Shown: positions 1 to 13,604 of the stretch, piece by piece
Numbering within the stretch: the first letter of the stretch is position 1
Layout: the number at the start of each line of letters is the position of its first letter
Assembly: GCF_030817835.1 (NCBI RefSeq)
Contig: NZ_JAUSZR010000001.1
Span: 1,240,001-1,304,000 of the forward strand
From: Pseudarthrobacter sp. W1I19
Lineage (GTDB): Bacteria > Actinomycetota > Actinomycetes > Actinomycetales > Micrococcaceae
DNA: 64,000 nt
Direction: 5' to 3'
Position numbers and translations under genes: made by a program
Notes under the pieces: model-generated
The model's input: the letters and a program-made list of their open reading frames with translations, nothing else
What the model was told of the DNA's origin: nothing
Database searches by the model: none

Positions 1-1351
<1,351 letters not shown>

Positions 1352-1378
1352 TCCCCACCGGCCCAGGCCCGTACTCAC

Positions 1379-1412
1379 AAAACCGGTCCAGCATCAGCTG
1401 GGCCGGTTTTTT
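1379..1412 (+). terminator. Intrinsic terminator of groL
   Basis: A 14-base arm AAAACCGGTCCAGC pairs with GCTGGGCCGGTTTT across a 4-base loop, with one G-T pair, and runs into six T residues. This is a textbook rho-independent terminator. Confidence 0.93.
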
Positions 1413-1655
1413 GTGCCGTCGGCCGCATGTGGACCCGCCATCACGTCCTGCAGAAATTGGGGCAACCCTCCATCACCATCGGGGTGAACCGAAGGTGCCG
1501 AAGGCATAACGCCGGCGGAAGCACCGCCGCCGGACTTTCCCTGTAAGTGATGGCGCGATGAGTCAAAAGCCGCAGGAGCTGATGGAGCATGGGATGGAAG
1601 ACGGCAAAAGCTGATGGCGCGTTGGTGCATTTGTCCTAATTACCGCGAGTAAGCC
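1413..1655. other. Gene-free stretch between groL and a reverse-strand reductase
   Basis: No convincing coding frame is seen here. The gap holds a short GC dyad near 1520 and two near-copies of the word CTGATGG(A/C)GC around 1577-1622, but nothing assignable. With the groL terminator the whole gap is 304 bases, between convergent genes. Confidence 0.5.
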
Positions 1656-2255
1656 CTACTTCTTTACGGCGTAACGCACATGGGTGGCAAATGTGGAGCT
1701 GACTGTTTTGATGATTTCAAGGTCGACGTCGCGATCGAAGCCGTCGAACAGGCGCTTGCCCGCTCCCAGGATCACGGGTGCCGTGGACAGCACGAGCTCG
1801 TCCACCCGCCCGGCGGCCAGCGCCTGCCTGATCACGTCCGCGCCGCCGCCGATCGACACGTCTTTGCCTCCGGCCTCCGCAATAGCCCGCGCCAGGGCGT
1901 CCTCAAGCCCGGACACAAACGTGAAGCCGGACTCGGCGGCAGGTTGGTCCTGCACACGGTGGGTAAGCACCATCAGCGGGCCCGGGAACGGGTTGGTCCC
2001 GCCCCATGCTCCGGCAGCGTCGTACATCCCGCGGCCCACAATGCCGGCACCCAACCCTGCAACAAGTCCGTCATAGAAGTCTTTGTCGGGGCCGTTCATT
2101 GCGAAGTCGTGTCCGCCGTCGTAGGTCCAGGGGCCGCCCATCACCCAGTAGTGCAGCCGTTCGCCGCCCTTGCCCAGGCCGTAGGCCGGCCCGTCGTCGG
2201 GGCCGGTAATAAAACCGTCAACCGAGGTGGTGATGGCTGCGATGACCCTGGCCAA
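1656..2255 (-). CDS. Dihydrofolate reductase / RibD C-terminal domain family protein
   Basis: A small cytoplasmic reductase of the RibD C-terminal (bacterial bifunctional deaminase-reductase) fold, which binds NADPH. The N-terminus ARVIAAITTSVDGFITGPDD is the usual first strand and helix. GRGMYDAAGAW, the glycine-rich VSIGGGADVIRQALAAGRVDEL and LGAGKRLFDGF are the other family blocks. The first possible start is TTG at 2282. TTG at 2255 fits better because GGGAG lies about 12 bases upstream and the protein then begins MARVIAAITTS, giving 199 residues and a 4-base gap after the preceding gene. The substrate is unknown. It forms a two-gene unit with the related gene upstream. Confidence 0.85.
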   Translation of the reverse strand: MARVIAAITTSVDGFITGPDDGPAYGLGKGGERLHYWVMGGPWTYDGGHDFAMNGPDKDFYDGLVAGLGAGIVGRGMYDAAGAWGGTNPFPGPLMVLTHRVQDQPAAESGFTFVSGLEDALARAIAEAGGKDVSIGGGADVIRQALAAGRVDELVLSTAPVILGAGKRLFDGFDRDVDLEIIKTVSSTFATHVRYAVKK

Positions 2256-2259
2256 GGCG

Positions 2260-2856
2260 CTAGCCCATCTCCCGGGTCTCAACGTCGCCCGCGCGCTCGT
2301 AGACCAGGGACACTGCGCCTTTCGGGAAGCTTCGTGCGGGCTCGGCGAGGCGGAAGGAGGCGGGGATGGTCCCGGCGTCGAAGAGGCGTTTTCCCTGCCC
2401 CAAGGTCACCGGATAGAGCCAGATGTGGAGGCGGTCCAGCACGTTGGCCGCGAGCAGCGAGCGGATGAGGACGCCGCTGCCAAACATGTGCACCTCGCCG
2501 TACTCGTCACGGAGCCTACCCGCGGCGGTGGCATCCGGCAGTACCGTGGTGCCCTCCCAGCCAGGGGATGTAATGCCCTTGGACACAACGAACTTGGGCA
2601 CCCGGTTCAGTGTGCCCCCGATCTCGTCGGACTGGTGGGGCCAGTAGGCGGCGAAGATGTCATAGGTCTTCCGGCCCAGAAGCAGGGCGTCAATCTTGGC
2701 GATCTCCTCGCCGATGGCGGCCCCGGCGTCGTCATCGGACACCGGCGCCTGCCAGCCACCGAAGGCGAAGTTGCCCTCGGTGTCCTCTTCGCGGCCGCCG
2801 GGCGCCTGGTACACGCCGTCAAGGGTAAGGAACAGGTTTGCGACTATGATTCCCAC
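2260..2856 (-). CDS. Dihydrofolate reductase / RibD C-terminal domain family protein
   Basis: A second reductase of the same fold, 198 residues, starting at GTG 2856. The first strand is IIVANLFLTLDGVYQAPGG, the nucleotide-binding region is LLLGRKTYDIFAAYWP, and the glycine turn is VHMFGSGVLIRSLLAANVLDRL, followed by LGQGKRLFDAG. The downstream paralogue lies only 4 bases away on the assumed start, so the two are probably co-transcribed and may derive from a duplication, though they are well diverged. Stand-alone members of this family are mostly uncharacterised, so no substrate is proposed. The gene is divergent from the DNA ligase. A weak CACACT box lies six bases upstream of the GTG. Confidence 0.87.
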   Translation of the reverse strand: MGIIVANLFLTLDGVYQAPGGREEDTEGNFAFGGWQAPVSDDDAGAAIGEEIAKIDALLLGRKTYDIFAAYWPHQSDEIGGTLNRVPKFVVSKGITSPGWEGTTVLPDATAAGRLRDEYGEVHMFGSGVLIRSLLAANVLDRLHIWLYPVTLGQGKRLFDAGTIPASFRLAEPARSFPKGAVSLVYERAGDVETREMG

Positions 2857-2915
2857 GCGTCCAGTGTGGGGCAGCCTCCGGGCGCTGTCCAGAGTCCGCG
2901 TGGCAGACTGATGCC

Positions 2916-4439
2916 ATGCTGCTCGACGAGCTCGTGAAGACCACGGACGCCGTCGCGTCCACCCGCTCCAGGCTCGCGAAGGTGGAGGCGCTGGCGGACC
3001 TGCTGCGCCGGCTGGACCCGGCGGCGATCACGACGGCGGTGGGCCTGCTCAGTGCCAAGCCGCGCCAGGGCCGGGTAGGGATCGGTTGGCGCGGTATGTC
3101 GGCGGCCATGGGAGAGCCCGCCGCTGCACCCAGCCTCACCGTGGCCGACCTCGACGCCGCACTGGACCGGCTGCTCGCCAGTGCCGGCGCCGGATCCGCC
3201 GCGGAACGCGCCGCCACCCTCCGCACACTGACCGCGGCAGCCACCGAACGCGAGCAGGCATTCATCGCTGGAGTGCTGCTGGGCGAGCTGCGGACCGGCG
3301 CGCTGGAGGGCGTACTGACTGATGCGGTGGCGCGTGCCGCGGACCGGCCGGTTGAGGCAGTTCGCCGCGCGGCCATGCTCTCCGGCGATCTCGGCGGTAC
3401 CGCCCTGCTGGCGCTGACGGGCACGGCGGCCGAGCTGGACGAGGTGGGCCTCGTCGTCGGCCGTCCCGTGCAGCCCATGCTCGCCGCCACCGCGGCCAGC
3501 GTGGGCGCGGCGCTGGAGGTCACGGGCGAAGCCTCCGTGGAATATAAGCTCGACGGCGCCCGCATCCAAGTGCACCGCGTTGGCGACGACGTGCGCATCT
3601 TCACCCGAACGCTCGCCGAAGTGACCCACCGCCTGCCCGAGGTGGTGGAGGTGGTGCGTGGTTTGCCGGTGCGCGACGTGATCCTCGACGGCGAGACCCT
3701 CGCCCTGGACGAGGACGGCGGGCCCCGGCCATTCCAGGAGACGATGTCCCGTTTCGGGGCGGAGGCGGCGCGCACCACCCTGCTGCACCCATGGTTTTTC
3801 GACGTGCTGCACCTGGACGGCCGCGACCTGTTGGACGAGCCGCTGGCCACGCGGCTCGCGGTGCTCGAACGCATCGCGCCCGGGCACAGAATCCCCGGAA
3901 CAATCACCGCTGATGCCGCTGTTGCCGGGCAAGTGTCCAGCGATGCGCTCGCCGCCGGCCACGAGGGCGTGATGGTGAAGGCCGTGGGATCGGCCTACGC
4001 GGCCGGTCGGCGTGGATCCAACTGGATCAAGGTGAAACCGGTGCTCACCTACGACCTGGTGGTGCTCGCCTGCGAGTGGGGGTCGGGGCGGCGCACCGGG
4101 CTTCTGTCCAACCTGCACCTGGGCGCGCTTGACCCCGCCGGAGAGTTCGGGCCGCCCGGCGGGTACGTGATGGTGGGCAAAACCTTCAAAGGCCTCACCG
4201 ACGCGTTGCTGCAATGGCAGACCAAAAGGTTCCAGGAGCTCGAGGTGCGCCGCACCGCCGGAACCGTGTGGATGGAACCCGTCACTGTCGTCGAGATCGC
4301 AATCGACGGCGTGCAGCAGTCCACGCGCTATCCGGGCGGGATCGCGCTCCGCTTCGCCCGCGTCAAGCGCTACCGCGACGACAAAACGGCGGCGGAGGCA
4401 GACAGCATCCAAACACTCCGCGGGCTGCTCCGCTCCTAG
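2916..4439 (+). CDS. ligB: ATP-dependent DNA ligase, LigB type
   Basis: This enzyme seals DNA nicks through a lysyl-AMP intermediate using ATP. It supplements the NAD-dependent LigA in actinobacteria, probably in repair. The 507-residue length equals that of mycobacterial LigB as I recall it. The N-terminal third is the helical DNA-binding domain. Motif I is EYKLDGAR with the adenylated lysine at residue 211. Motif III is VILDGE, motif IV is [12 protein letters not shown], and motif V is WIKVKP. The OB-fold follows, with [17 protein letters not shown] and the C-terminal [21 protein letters not shown]. All nucleotidyl-transfer residues appear intact. The ATG at 2916 has a weak CAGACT box exactly six bases upstream and no obvious ribosome binding site. 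Confidence 0.95.
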   Translation: MLLDELVKTTDAVASTRSRLAKVEALADLLRRLDPAAITTAVGLLSAKPRQGRVGIGWRGMSAAMGEPAAAPSLTVADLDAALDRLLASAGAGSAAERAATLRTLTAAATEREQAFIAGVLLGELRTGALEGVLTDAVARAADRPVEAVRRAAMLSGDLGGTALLALTGTAAELDEVGLVVGRPVQPMLAATAASVGAALEVTGEASVEYKLDGARIQVHRVGDDVRIFTRTLAEVTHRLPEVVEVVRGLPVRDVILDGETLALDEDGGPRPFQETMSRFGAEAARTTLLHPWFFDVLHLDGRDLLDEPLATRLAVLERIAPGHRIPGTITADAAVAGQVSSDALAAGHEGVMVKAVGSAYAAGRRGSNWIKVKPVLTYDLVVLACEWGSGRRTGLLSNLHLGALDPAGEFGPPGGYVMVGKTFKGLTDALLQWQTKRFQELEVRRTAGTVWMEPVTVVEIAIDGVQQSTRYPGGIALRFARVKRYRDDKTAAEADSIQTLRGLLRS

Positions 4440-4569
4440 CCGGTCAGGCTGTTGTCTCAGCTGCGCCGCGGGCGTACGGTGGCGCTTAAGCACGGCCGGC
4501 CGTGAATTGTGGGATGTCCTGCAGGCGCCGGGATGGCGGCCGGCAGGGTGGTATCCGAAAGGAGGCCAG

Positions 4570-6204
4570 GTGACAGCTGAGACAGGCCTGGACCAGGGCC
4601 GGTCAGCCTTTCGTGAGCACCGCTGGACCGATGCGTTCGAAAACTTCCGCGATGCGGACCAGCGTGGCGGACTGCCGGCAGCGGACCTTGAACGGCTGGC
4701 CACAGCGGAGATCCTTACCGGCAGCGCGGTCACCGGCCTTGAATCGCTCACCCGGGCCCACGAGGAGTACCTGGTCATGGGCGACATCGTGGGCGCCGCC
4801 AGGTGTGCAGGCTGGATGGCGATGCACCTAACGCATCTGGGGGAGGGGGCGCGGGCCGGAGGCTGGCTGGCACGCGGCCGGAGGCTGGTGGATGAACTCG
4901 GCGAACCGGCCGCGGTGCAGGGCTTCCTGCTCATCCCCCAGTGCCTGGGAATGCTGTACGGCGGGGACCCCGCAGGAGCCCTCAAGCTGTTTTCCGAGGC
5001 TGCGCAGATCGGCCAACGGTTCCAGGACAGGGACCTGTCCGCGCTCGCGCTGCTCGGCACCGGCCAGGCCACCCTGGAACTGGGCCGGTCCGAGGAAGGC
5101 CTGCGGATCTTCGACGAAGTGATGGTGGCTGTCACGGCGGGCGAACTTTCAGCAGTGCCGTCAGGGATTGCCTACTGCGCCGTGATCGGAAACTGCCACA
5201 TTGCCTTCGACCTGGAGCGGGCCTTGCAATGGACGGCCGCCCTCGACCGCTGGTGCCGGGACCGCCCCGACATGGTCGCCTTCAGCGGACAATGCCAGGC
5301 CCACAGGGCAGAGCTATTCCGGCTGCACGGGGCCTGGGCGGAAGCGCTTGAGGCAGCCGCCGCGGCCCAGGAGCGATCCGGCCGGGGTGATCCCCAGGCG
5401 ATGTACGGGGGCCATTACCAGCAGGGCGAAGTAGAGCGGTTGACCGGAAAACTGGATCTGGCTGAAACTTCCTTCACGCAGGCGGCGCGCAGCGGTTATG
5501 AGCCGCAGCCCGGACTGGCCCTGGTGTCCTTGGCGCGCGGCGACGTGCAGCAGGCACAGGCAATGATCCGCCGCGCGGCTGGCCTGGCTGACGCGGCTAC
5601 CCGCCGGCATCTGCTGCCCGCGCTGGTGGACATCGAGCTGGCAGCGCCGGACCTGCCCGCGGCGCGGCAAGGAGCCCAGGAACTGGCCCGCTTCGCGCAG
5701 GAGTGCCCCCTGCCCATGGTGCGGGCGGTCGCACACCAGGCTGATGGAGCGGTCCGGCTGGAGGAAGGTGATCCGGGCGGTGCGTCCCAATCCTTGCGGC
5801 AGGCCTGGCATCTCTGGTTTGAACTTGGCGTGCCGTACGAGGCTTCACGCTGCCGGGTGCTGATCGGGCGGGCCTGCCGGGACCTTGGCGATGAAGCGTC
5901 AGCCCGCATGGAGTTCGAGGCGGCGCATGCGGAATTCCTGGAATTGGGGGCGGCTCCGGCTGCGGCCTGGGCGGCGTCACTCATGCCAAGGGACGAGGGC
6001 GGGACTGCCGGGCCCCTGACCCCCAGGGAAGCGGAGGTGCTGCGCCTCGTGGCCTCCGGGCAGGGCAACCGGGCCATTGCGGCAGGCCTGTTCCTGAGCG
6101 AGAAAACCGTGGCCAGGCACATCAGCAACATCTTCCTGAAGCTGGGCCTGTCCTCGAGGGCCGCGGCCACCAGGTATGCCTTTGAACACGGGCTCGCCGG
6201 CTGA
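4570..6204 (+). CDS. LuxR-family transcriptional regulator with TPR-like sensor region
   Basis: A 544-residue regulator. The last 65 residues form a LuxR/GerE DNA-binding domain: [22 protein letters not shown], then [20 protein letters not shown]. The preceding 470 residues are alanine-rich helical repeats resembling TPR or MalT-like arrays (for example [26 protein letters not shown]), with no Walker A motif, so it is not an ATP-binding LAL/MalT protein. An upstream GTG-less extension reaches 4507, but GTG 4570 is preceded by GAAAGGAGGCC at ideal spacing, so I place the start there. The two genes downstream have their own promoter-like box but run in the same direction and may be targets. The signal sensed is unknown. 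Confidence 0.88.
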   Translation: MTAETGLDQGRSAFREHRWTDAFENFRDADQRGGLPAADLERLATAEILTGSAVTGLESLTRAHEEYLVMGDIVGAARCAGWMAMHLTHLGEGARAGGWLARGRRLVDELGEPAAVQGFLLIPQCLGMLYGGDPAGALKLFSEAAQIGQRFQDRDLSALALLGTGQATLELGRSEEGLRIFDEVMVAVTAGELSAVPSGIAYCAVIGNCHIAFDLERALQWTAALDRWCRDRPDMVAFSGQCQAHRAELFRLHGAWAEALEAAAAAQERSGRGDPQAMYGGHYQQGEVERLTGKLDLAETSFTQAARSGYEPQPGLALVSLARGDVQQAQAMIRRAAGLADAATRRHLLPALVDIELAAPDLPAARQGAQELARFAQECPLPMVRAVAHQADGAVRLEEGDPGGASQSLRQAWHLWFELGVPYEASRCRVLIGRACRDLGDEASARMEFEAAHAEFLELGAAPAAAWAASLMPRDEGGTAGPLTPREAEVLRLVASGQGNRAIAAGLFLSEKTVARHISNIFLKLGLSSRAAATRYAFEHGLAG

Positions 6205-6285
6205 CGGGATCTGCACACAATTACCCAGCCGTTCCTGCCAGACGTTTGCATATTTTGCCCGACGCGTACCTCATGCCCGCGCCCA

Positions 6286-6291
6286 TAGCCT
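6286..6291 (+). promoter_or_regulatory. -10 box for leaderless PQ-loop-like gene
   Basis: TAGCCT lies six bases before ATG 6298, so the transcript should begin at or beside the start codon. No convincing -35 is seen. Confidence 0.55.
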
Positions 6292-6297
6292 CAAAGC

Positions 6298-6645
6298 ATG
6301 AACCTTCCAGTCCTTGCCGGCACGCTTTCGACGGTGCTGTTCGCCGCAGGAATGCTGCCAATGCTGGTGAAAGCCGCACGCACCCGCGACCTCGCTTCCT
6401 ACAGCCTGGGGAACCTGGTCCTGAGCAATGTAGCCAACGCCGTGCACTGCGTCTACGTTTTCAACCTCCCGGCCGGGCCCATCTGGGTCCTCCACCTGGC
6501 CTACGTCATGGCGTCCGCGCTGATGCTGGCATGGTGGCTGCGCTACCGGGAAGCGGACAGCGACGGCCGGAGCACCCGGACAGCAGGACACCAGGAACGT
6601 TCAACAGCAGGCATCCGCGTTAAAGAAGCAGGAGCAACGCCATGA
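6298..6645 (+). CDS. Small three-helix membrane protein, PQ-loop / SemiSWEET-like
   Basis: A 115-residue integral membrane protein with three predicted helices at about residues 4-22, 36-56 and 61-81, followed by a polar tail. Size, helix number and the motif FAAGMLPMLVKAARTRDLASYS resemble one PQ-loop repeat unit (SemiSWEET), a family that moves sugars or other small solutes as dimers. The canonical Pro-Gln pair is not clear (LP here), so this is a fold-level suggestion only. Its stop overlaps the start of the monooxygenase in an ATGA, implying translational coupling. The start is ATG 6298, with TAGCCT six bases upstream and no ribosome binding site. Confidence 0.7.
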   Translation: MNLPVLAGTLSTVLFAAGMLPMLVKAARTRDLASYSLGNLVLSNVANAVHCVYVFNLPAGPIWVLHLAYVMASALMLAWWLRYREADSDGRSTRTAGHQERSTAGIRVKEAGATP

Positions 6646-7751
6646 ACAACAACAACGTGACCGGCATGCTGGACACGATCATCATCGGCGGCGGCCAGGC
6701 AGGCCTCACTTTGGGCCATCACCTGAAGAAGCAGCAACGGAAATTCCTCATCCTGGACGCGAACCCGCGCACGGGAGACGCATGGCGCCAGCGCTGGGAC
6801 TCGCTCCGGGTGTTCACCCCCGCCAAGTACGACGGACTGCCGGGCGAGCCGTTCCCGGCAGACCCGCTGTCCTTCCCCACCAAGGATGAGGTGGCCGGAT
6901 ACCTGGAAGAATACGCCGAACGGAACGCCCTGCCCGTGCTGCACGGCACCCGGGTGGAACGCTTGTGGCGGGAAGGCGGGCACTTCATCGCAGCAGCCGC
7001 CGATGGACGCCGATGGGAGGCGCACAACGCCATCGTCGCCACCGGAGTCAGCCAGGCCCCCAAGGTTCCCGCCTTCGCCGCGGAGTTGGCACCCTCCACG
7101 TTCCAGCTCCATTCGGCCGCTTACCGGAATCCGGGACAGCTGCAGGACGGCTCCGTCCTGGTGGTGGGGCTGGGAAACTCTGGTGCGGAGATCGCCTTCG
7201 AAGTGAGCAGGACGCATCCCACCACTGTCGCCGGAAAGCCCGGCGGCGAACTGCCGGTGAAGCACGGGCGGGCCGCCGCCCGTTATGTGCTGCCGGTGGT
7301 GCGTTTCCTCGGCCTGCACGTCCTGAACCTCAACACTCCGGTGGGACGCAAAGTGGCGCCCGCATTCAAGGCACACGCCGCGCCCCTGATCAGGACCAAA
7401 ACCAAGGATCTGGCCGCGGCCGGGGTGCGCCTGGTGCCACGGGTCACTGGCGTGCAGGACGGGAAGCCGGTCCTGGCGGACGGCACCCGGCTGGACGTTG
7501 CAAACGTGATCTGGTGCACCGGTTTCCGTGACGACTTCAGCTGGATCGATCCGGACCTGCTCGTGGACGGTGAGCTGCCGCGGCAGCACCGTGGCGCGGC
7601 GCTCGATACGCCGGGTTTGTTCTTCCTGGGGCAGGAATTTTTGTACGCCGCGGCATCGGCAACGCTGCCGGGAGCGGGCCGCGACGCGCGGTACTTGGCC
7701 GGAAAAATACCCGCCCTGGGTAGAATCGATGTTTTGCCTATGCGCCAGTGA
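6642..7751 (+). CDS. FAD/NAD(P)-dependent flavin monooxygenase-like oxidoreductase
   Basis: A 369-residue single-component flavoprotein of the FMO/Baeyer-Villiger-like (CzcO) group. The FAD-binding Rossmann motif is IIIGGGQAGL at residues 13-22. RWDSLRVFTPAKYDGLPGEPFP is the substrate and flavin loop usual in this group. The NADPH-binding motif is VVGLGNSGAEIAFE near residue 175. VIWCTGFRDDFSWID is the conserved ATG-like strand that closes the FAD site. The strict FMO fingerprint FxGxxxHxxx(Y/F) is not obvious; LHSAAYRNPG stands near its place. It is translationally coupled to the PQ-loop-like gene by a 4-base overlap, so the pair probably acts on a shared small molecule. The LuxR gene upstream is a candidate regulator. 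Confidence 0.88.
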   Translation: MNNNNVTGMLDTIIIGGGQAGLTLGHHLKKQQRKFLILDANPRTGDAWRQRWDSLRVFTPAKYDGLPGEPFPADPLSFPTKDEVAGYLEEYAERNALPVLHGTRVERLWREGGHFIAAAADGRRWEAHNAIVATGVSQAPKVPAFAAELAPSTFQLHSAAYRNPGQLQDGSVLVVGLGNSGAEIAFEVSRTHPTTVAGKPGGELPVKHGRAAARYVLPVVRFLGLHVLNLNTPVGRKVAPAFKAHAAPLIRTKTKDLAAAGVRLVPRVTGVQDGKPVLADGTRLDVANVIWCTGFRDDFSWIDPDLLVDGELPRQHRGAALDTPGLFFLGQEFLYAAASATLPGAGRDARYLAGKIPALGRIDVLPMRQ

Positions 7752-7760
7752 GGTCTATTT

Positions 7761-11590
<3,830 letters not shown>

Positions 11591-11600
11591 CCAACCAGGA

Positions 11601-11632
11601 GGGATGGGCACTACTGCCCATCCCTTCTTTTT
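11601..11632 (+). terminator. Intrinsic terminator of guaB
   Basis: A perfect 10-bp stem, GGGATGGGCA with TGCCCATCCC, has a CTAC loop and is followed by TTCTTTTT. Confidence 0.93.
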
Positions 11633-11658
11633 GAGCCAGAAAGTACATTCGATAGATA
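11631..11658 (+). promoter_or_regulatory. Putative promoter for the WXG100-like/hydrolase gene
   Basis: TTGAGC at 11631-11636 and TAGATA at 11653-11658, 16 bases apart, are embedded in an AT-rich run unusual for this window. The start codon lies 12-25 bases farther on. Confidence 0.45.
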
Positions 11659-11682
11659 TATATCCGGCAATTGGGGGACGGT

Positions 11683-13038
11683 TTGGGCGGCGGATTCTAT
11701 GGGGCCGATATTGACCAGCTGCGGCAGCTCGCAACCGCGATGCGCACGGCCTGCCGGAAACTGGATGGACAACGCCTGGCATTGACCGGCAGAGTGGCCG
11801 GCACGGCCTGGCCGGGCCCGGATGCGGAGGCCTTCCGCCAGGAATGGAAGAACGTCCACAGCCGCTCGCTCGGGGTGGCCGTCACGCTCCTTCAGCAGGC
11901 CGCAGAGGACCTGATGCGGCAGGCCGATGAACAGCAGTCTGCGAGTGCGGCAGGCGGTGCTTCAACGCTGCCGTCTCTGCCCGGCGTCGAGCGGTTGCCG
12001 GAGCCGCGGCCGGAAGACCTTGACGGCAAGTCTTCTGCCGAGGTCAGAACCTGGTGGCTCGGGCTGACCAGCGACCAGCAGGAGGCATTCATCCGCAACC
12101 ACCCGCAGCTGGCGGGAAACACCAATGGAATCCCGTTTGATGCACGGATCGAGGCCAACCAACACAACGCCCAGGCCCGGATTGACTGGCTGGAGAACAA
12201 CGATCCTGAGCCCCGGCTGAATCCCTGGATCCTTGACTCAAGCTATCCTGCACGCTTTGCTGCCGAACACGATGCGTGGCAAAAACGGCAGGATGGACTC
12301 CAATACCTTCAAAAGGTGGTCGACGGCAAGGTGCAGCTGGCGGCGTATGACCCAGCCAACAGTTCGATCGTGGAGATGATCGGCAGCTACGGTCCCGGTA
12401 CCTCCACGGCCATCACCTATGTCCCGGGTACCACCACGAATGAAGCCTCCTTCCACGATGGAGGTCCACAGGCGGTTGGGCGGTACCTGGTGGAGTCCGA
12501 CCCCACCAACGGCACGGTGGCCTTCGTCTACAAGGGAACTGAGTTCCCTGACGGTGATTTCGTTGAGGCGTTCCTCGTCGAGGCTAAAAGCGACGAATTT
12601 GTGGCGTCCACCGCACCGGCGCTGCGTGACTTCCAGGCGGCGGTGGACCTTGAACTGGCGCCCAACGCCCAAACGGTGGGAATCGGTCACAGCTGGGGAC
12701 TGCGCAACGTCACGGGCTCTGAGGTTGCGGGCGCGCAGTATGACAAGGTGATTGCCTTGTCCGGCGCTGCTATGCCCCTTGGCTGGTCGCCTAACCAGGA
12801 CACAAAGTACTTCAGCTACACCTACCCTGACATCCTCCTGACCGCGGAACTGAGCGGCGCCGTGGGGGACAACTACCCTATGAAGGAGCCAGCCTTTGAG
12901 AAGCACGTCTATACGCCGCCGGGAGGGACCGATTGGACGGACGCTTACGATATCGGCAACCACAGCCTCGTTGCGACCACCGGCCCGGATAATGAGGCTG
13001 CTTTGGAAGACGTCCGCAGCGCTATCAACAGCCGGTAG
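11683..13038 (+). CDS. WXG100-like N-terminal domain fused to an alpha/beta hydrolase (DUF1023-like)
   Basis: About 451 residues. The first 100 are helical with the spacing of WXG100/ESX-type domains: FYGADIDQLRQLATAMRTACRKLD, then TAWPGPDAEAFRQEW. A Ser/Pro linker leads to a C-terminal alpha/beta hydrolase whose nucleophile elbow is VGIGHSWG (Gly-His-Ser-Trp-Gly, near residue 345). DAYDIGNHSLVATTGPDN probably carries the catalytic His. There is no signal peptide, so export, if any, would use a type VII route. No secretion genes are visible here. The start is uncertain: TTG 11683 (GGGGGAC just upstream) or TTG 11671. Base composition is less GC-rich than in neighbours. The following lipoprotein gene lies 25 bases downstream. 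Confidence 0.75.
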   Translation: MGGGFYGADIDQLRQLATAMRTACRKLDGQRLALTGRVAGTAWPGPDAEAFRQEWKNVHSRSLGVAVTLLQQAAEDLMRQADEQQSASAAGGASTLPSLPGVERLPEPRPEDLDGKSSAEVRTWWLGLTSDQQEAFIRNHPQLAGNTNGIPFDARIEANQHNAQARIDWLENNDPEPRLNPWILDSSYPARFAAEHDAWQKRQDGLQYLQKVVDGKVQLAAYDPANSSIVEMIGSYGPGTSTAITYVPGTTTNEASFHDGGPQAVGRYLVESDPTNGTVAFVYKGTEFPDGDFVEAFLVEAKSDEFVASTAPALRDFQAAVDLELAPNAQTVGIGHSWGLRNVTGSEVAGAQYDKVIALSGAAMPLGWSPNQDTKYFSYTYPDILLTAELSGAVGDNYPMKEPAFEKHVYTPPGGTDWTDAYDIGNHSLVATTGPDNEAALEDVRSAINSR

Positions 13039-13063
13039 CAGAAGAGGGCGGCCGTCCGCGCGG

Positions 13064-13570
13064 ATGCGATCCGCCGGATTTGCCCTCACGCTGGGTCTGG
13101 CGCTGTCAGCGTGCGGGACAGGAACCGGAGCAGGAACAAGGTCACAGGAAAGCGGAACAATGCCGTCAATCTCACTCGAATCTGCCAAGTCCAAGCTCCT
13201 GGCCGCGCAGCACGAAATCATCGAGATGGTGCCGGGAGAGCTGGCCATCTCGGTTTTCGAGAGCGACACATCGAGCCTGATGTCTTGTCGCGGGGAACAG
13301 AAGAAGTGGGTCGGAACCGGGCAGGTGCAGCTGCGTCCCGGCCTCGATCGGGACGATTTTCTCGACGGCGTGAAGGCCTCCTTCTCCGACCGGTCCGGCT
13401 GGTCCGCCAAAGACTCGAAGGACAACGAAGGTAAACGTCGGGTTGATCTTCTGCACGAAGACGGAACCCACCTGCTGGTCTCGTTCTGGGATGGCCCCGA
13501 GAGCCTTCAGATTGGAAGTTTCAGTGCCTGCTTCGACTTCCCGGAGTACGAATACGGGGAAGAGTACTGA
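13064..13570 (+). CDS. Small secreted lipoprotein of unknown function
   Basis: A 168-residue protein from ATG 13064. MRSAGFALTLGLALSAC is a lipoprotein signal peptide with lipobox LSAC, and the modified cysteine is residue 17. The mature part is acidic and polar, with VPGELAISVF, LDRDDFLDGVKASFSDRSGW and a C-terminal run FDFPEYEYGEEY. It has no motif I recognise. The frame is open much farther upstream, but that extension lies inside the hydrolase gene and lacks a signal sequence. It sits just downstream of the WXG100-like/hydrolase gene and is probably co-transcribed. A surface partner or immunity-like role is speculation. Confidence 0.72.
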   Translation: MRSAGFALTLGLALSACGTGTGAGTRSQESGTMPSISLESAKSKLLAAQHEIIEMVPGELAISVFESDTSSLMSCRGEQKKWVGTGQVQLRPGLDRDDFLDGVKASFSDRSGWSAKDSKDNEGKRRVDLLHEDGTHLLVSFWDGPESLQIGSFSACFDFPEYEYGEEY

Positions 13571-13592
13571 CCCGCCTTGCCGGGCACGGCAC

Positions 13593-13598
13593 TAGGCT
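13593..13598 (+). promoter_or_regulatory. -10 box for leaderless ABC exporter gene
   Basis: TAGGCT lies six bases before ATG 13605. Confidence 0.55.
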
Positions 13599-13604
13599 GA
13601 TTCC

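Noticed and set aside
2844..5135. Reverse-strand frame of 763 codons across ligB and the LuxR gene
   Set aside because: It lies opposite two well-supported genes, its translation is Ser/Arg/Pro-rich without domains, and such antisense frames are expected in high-GC DNA.
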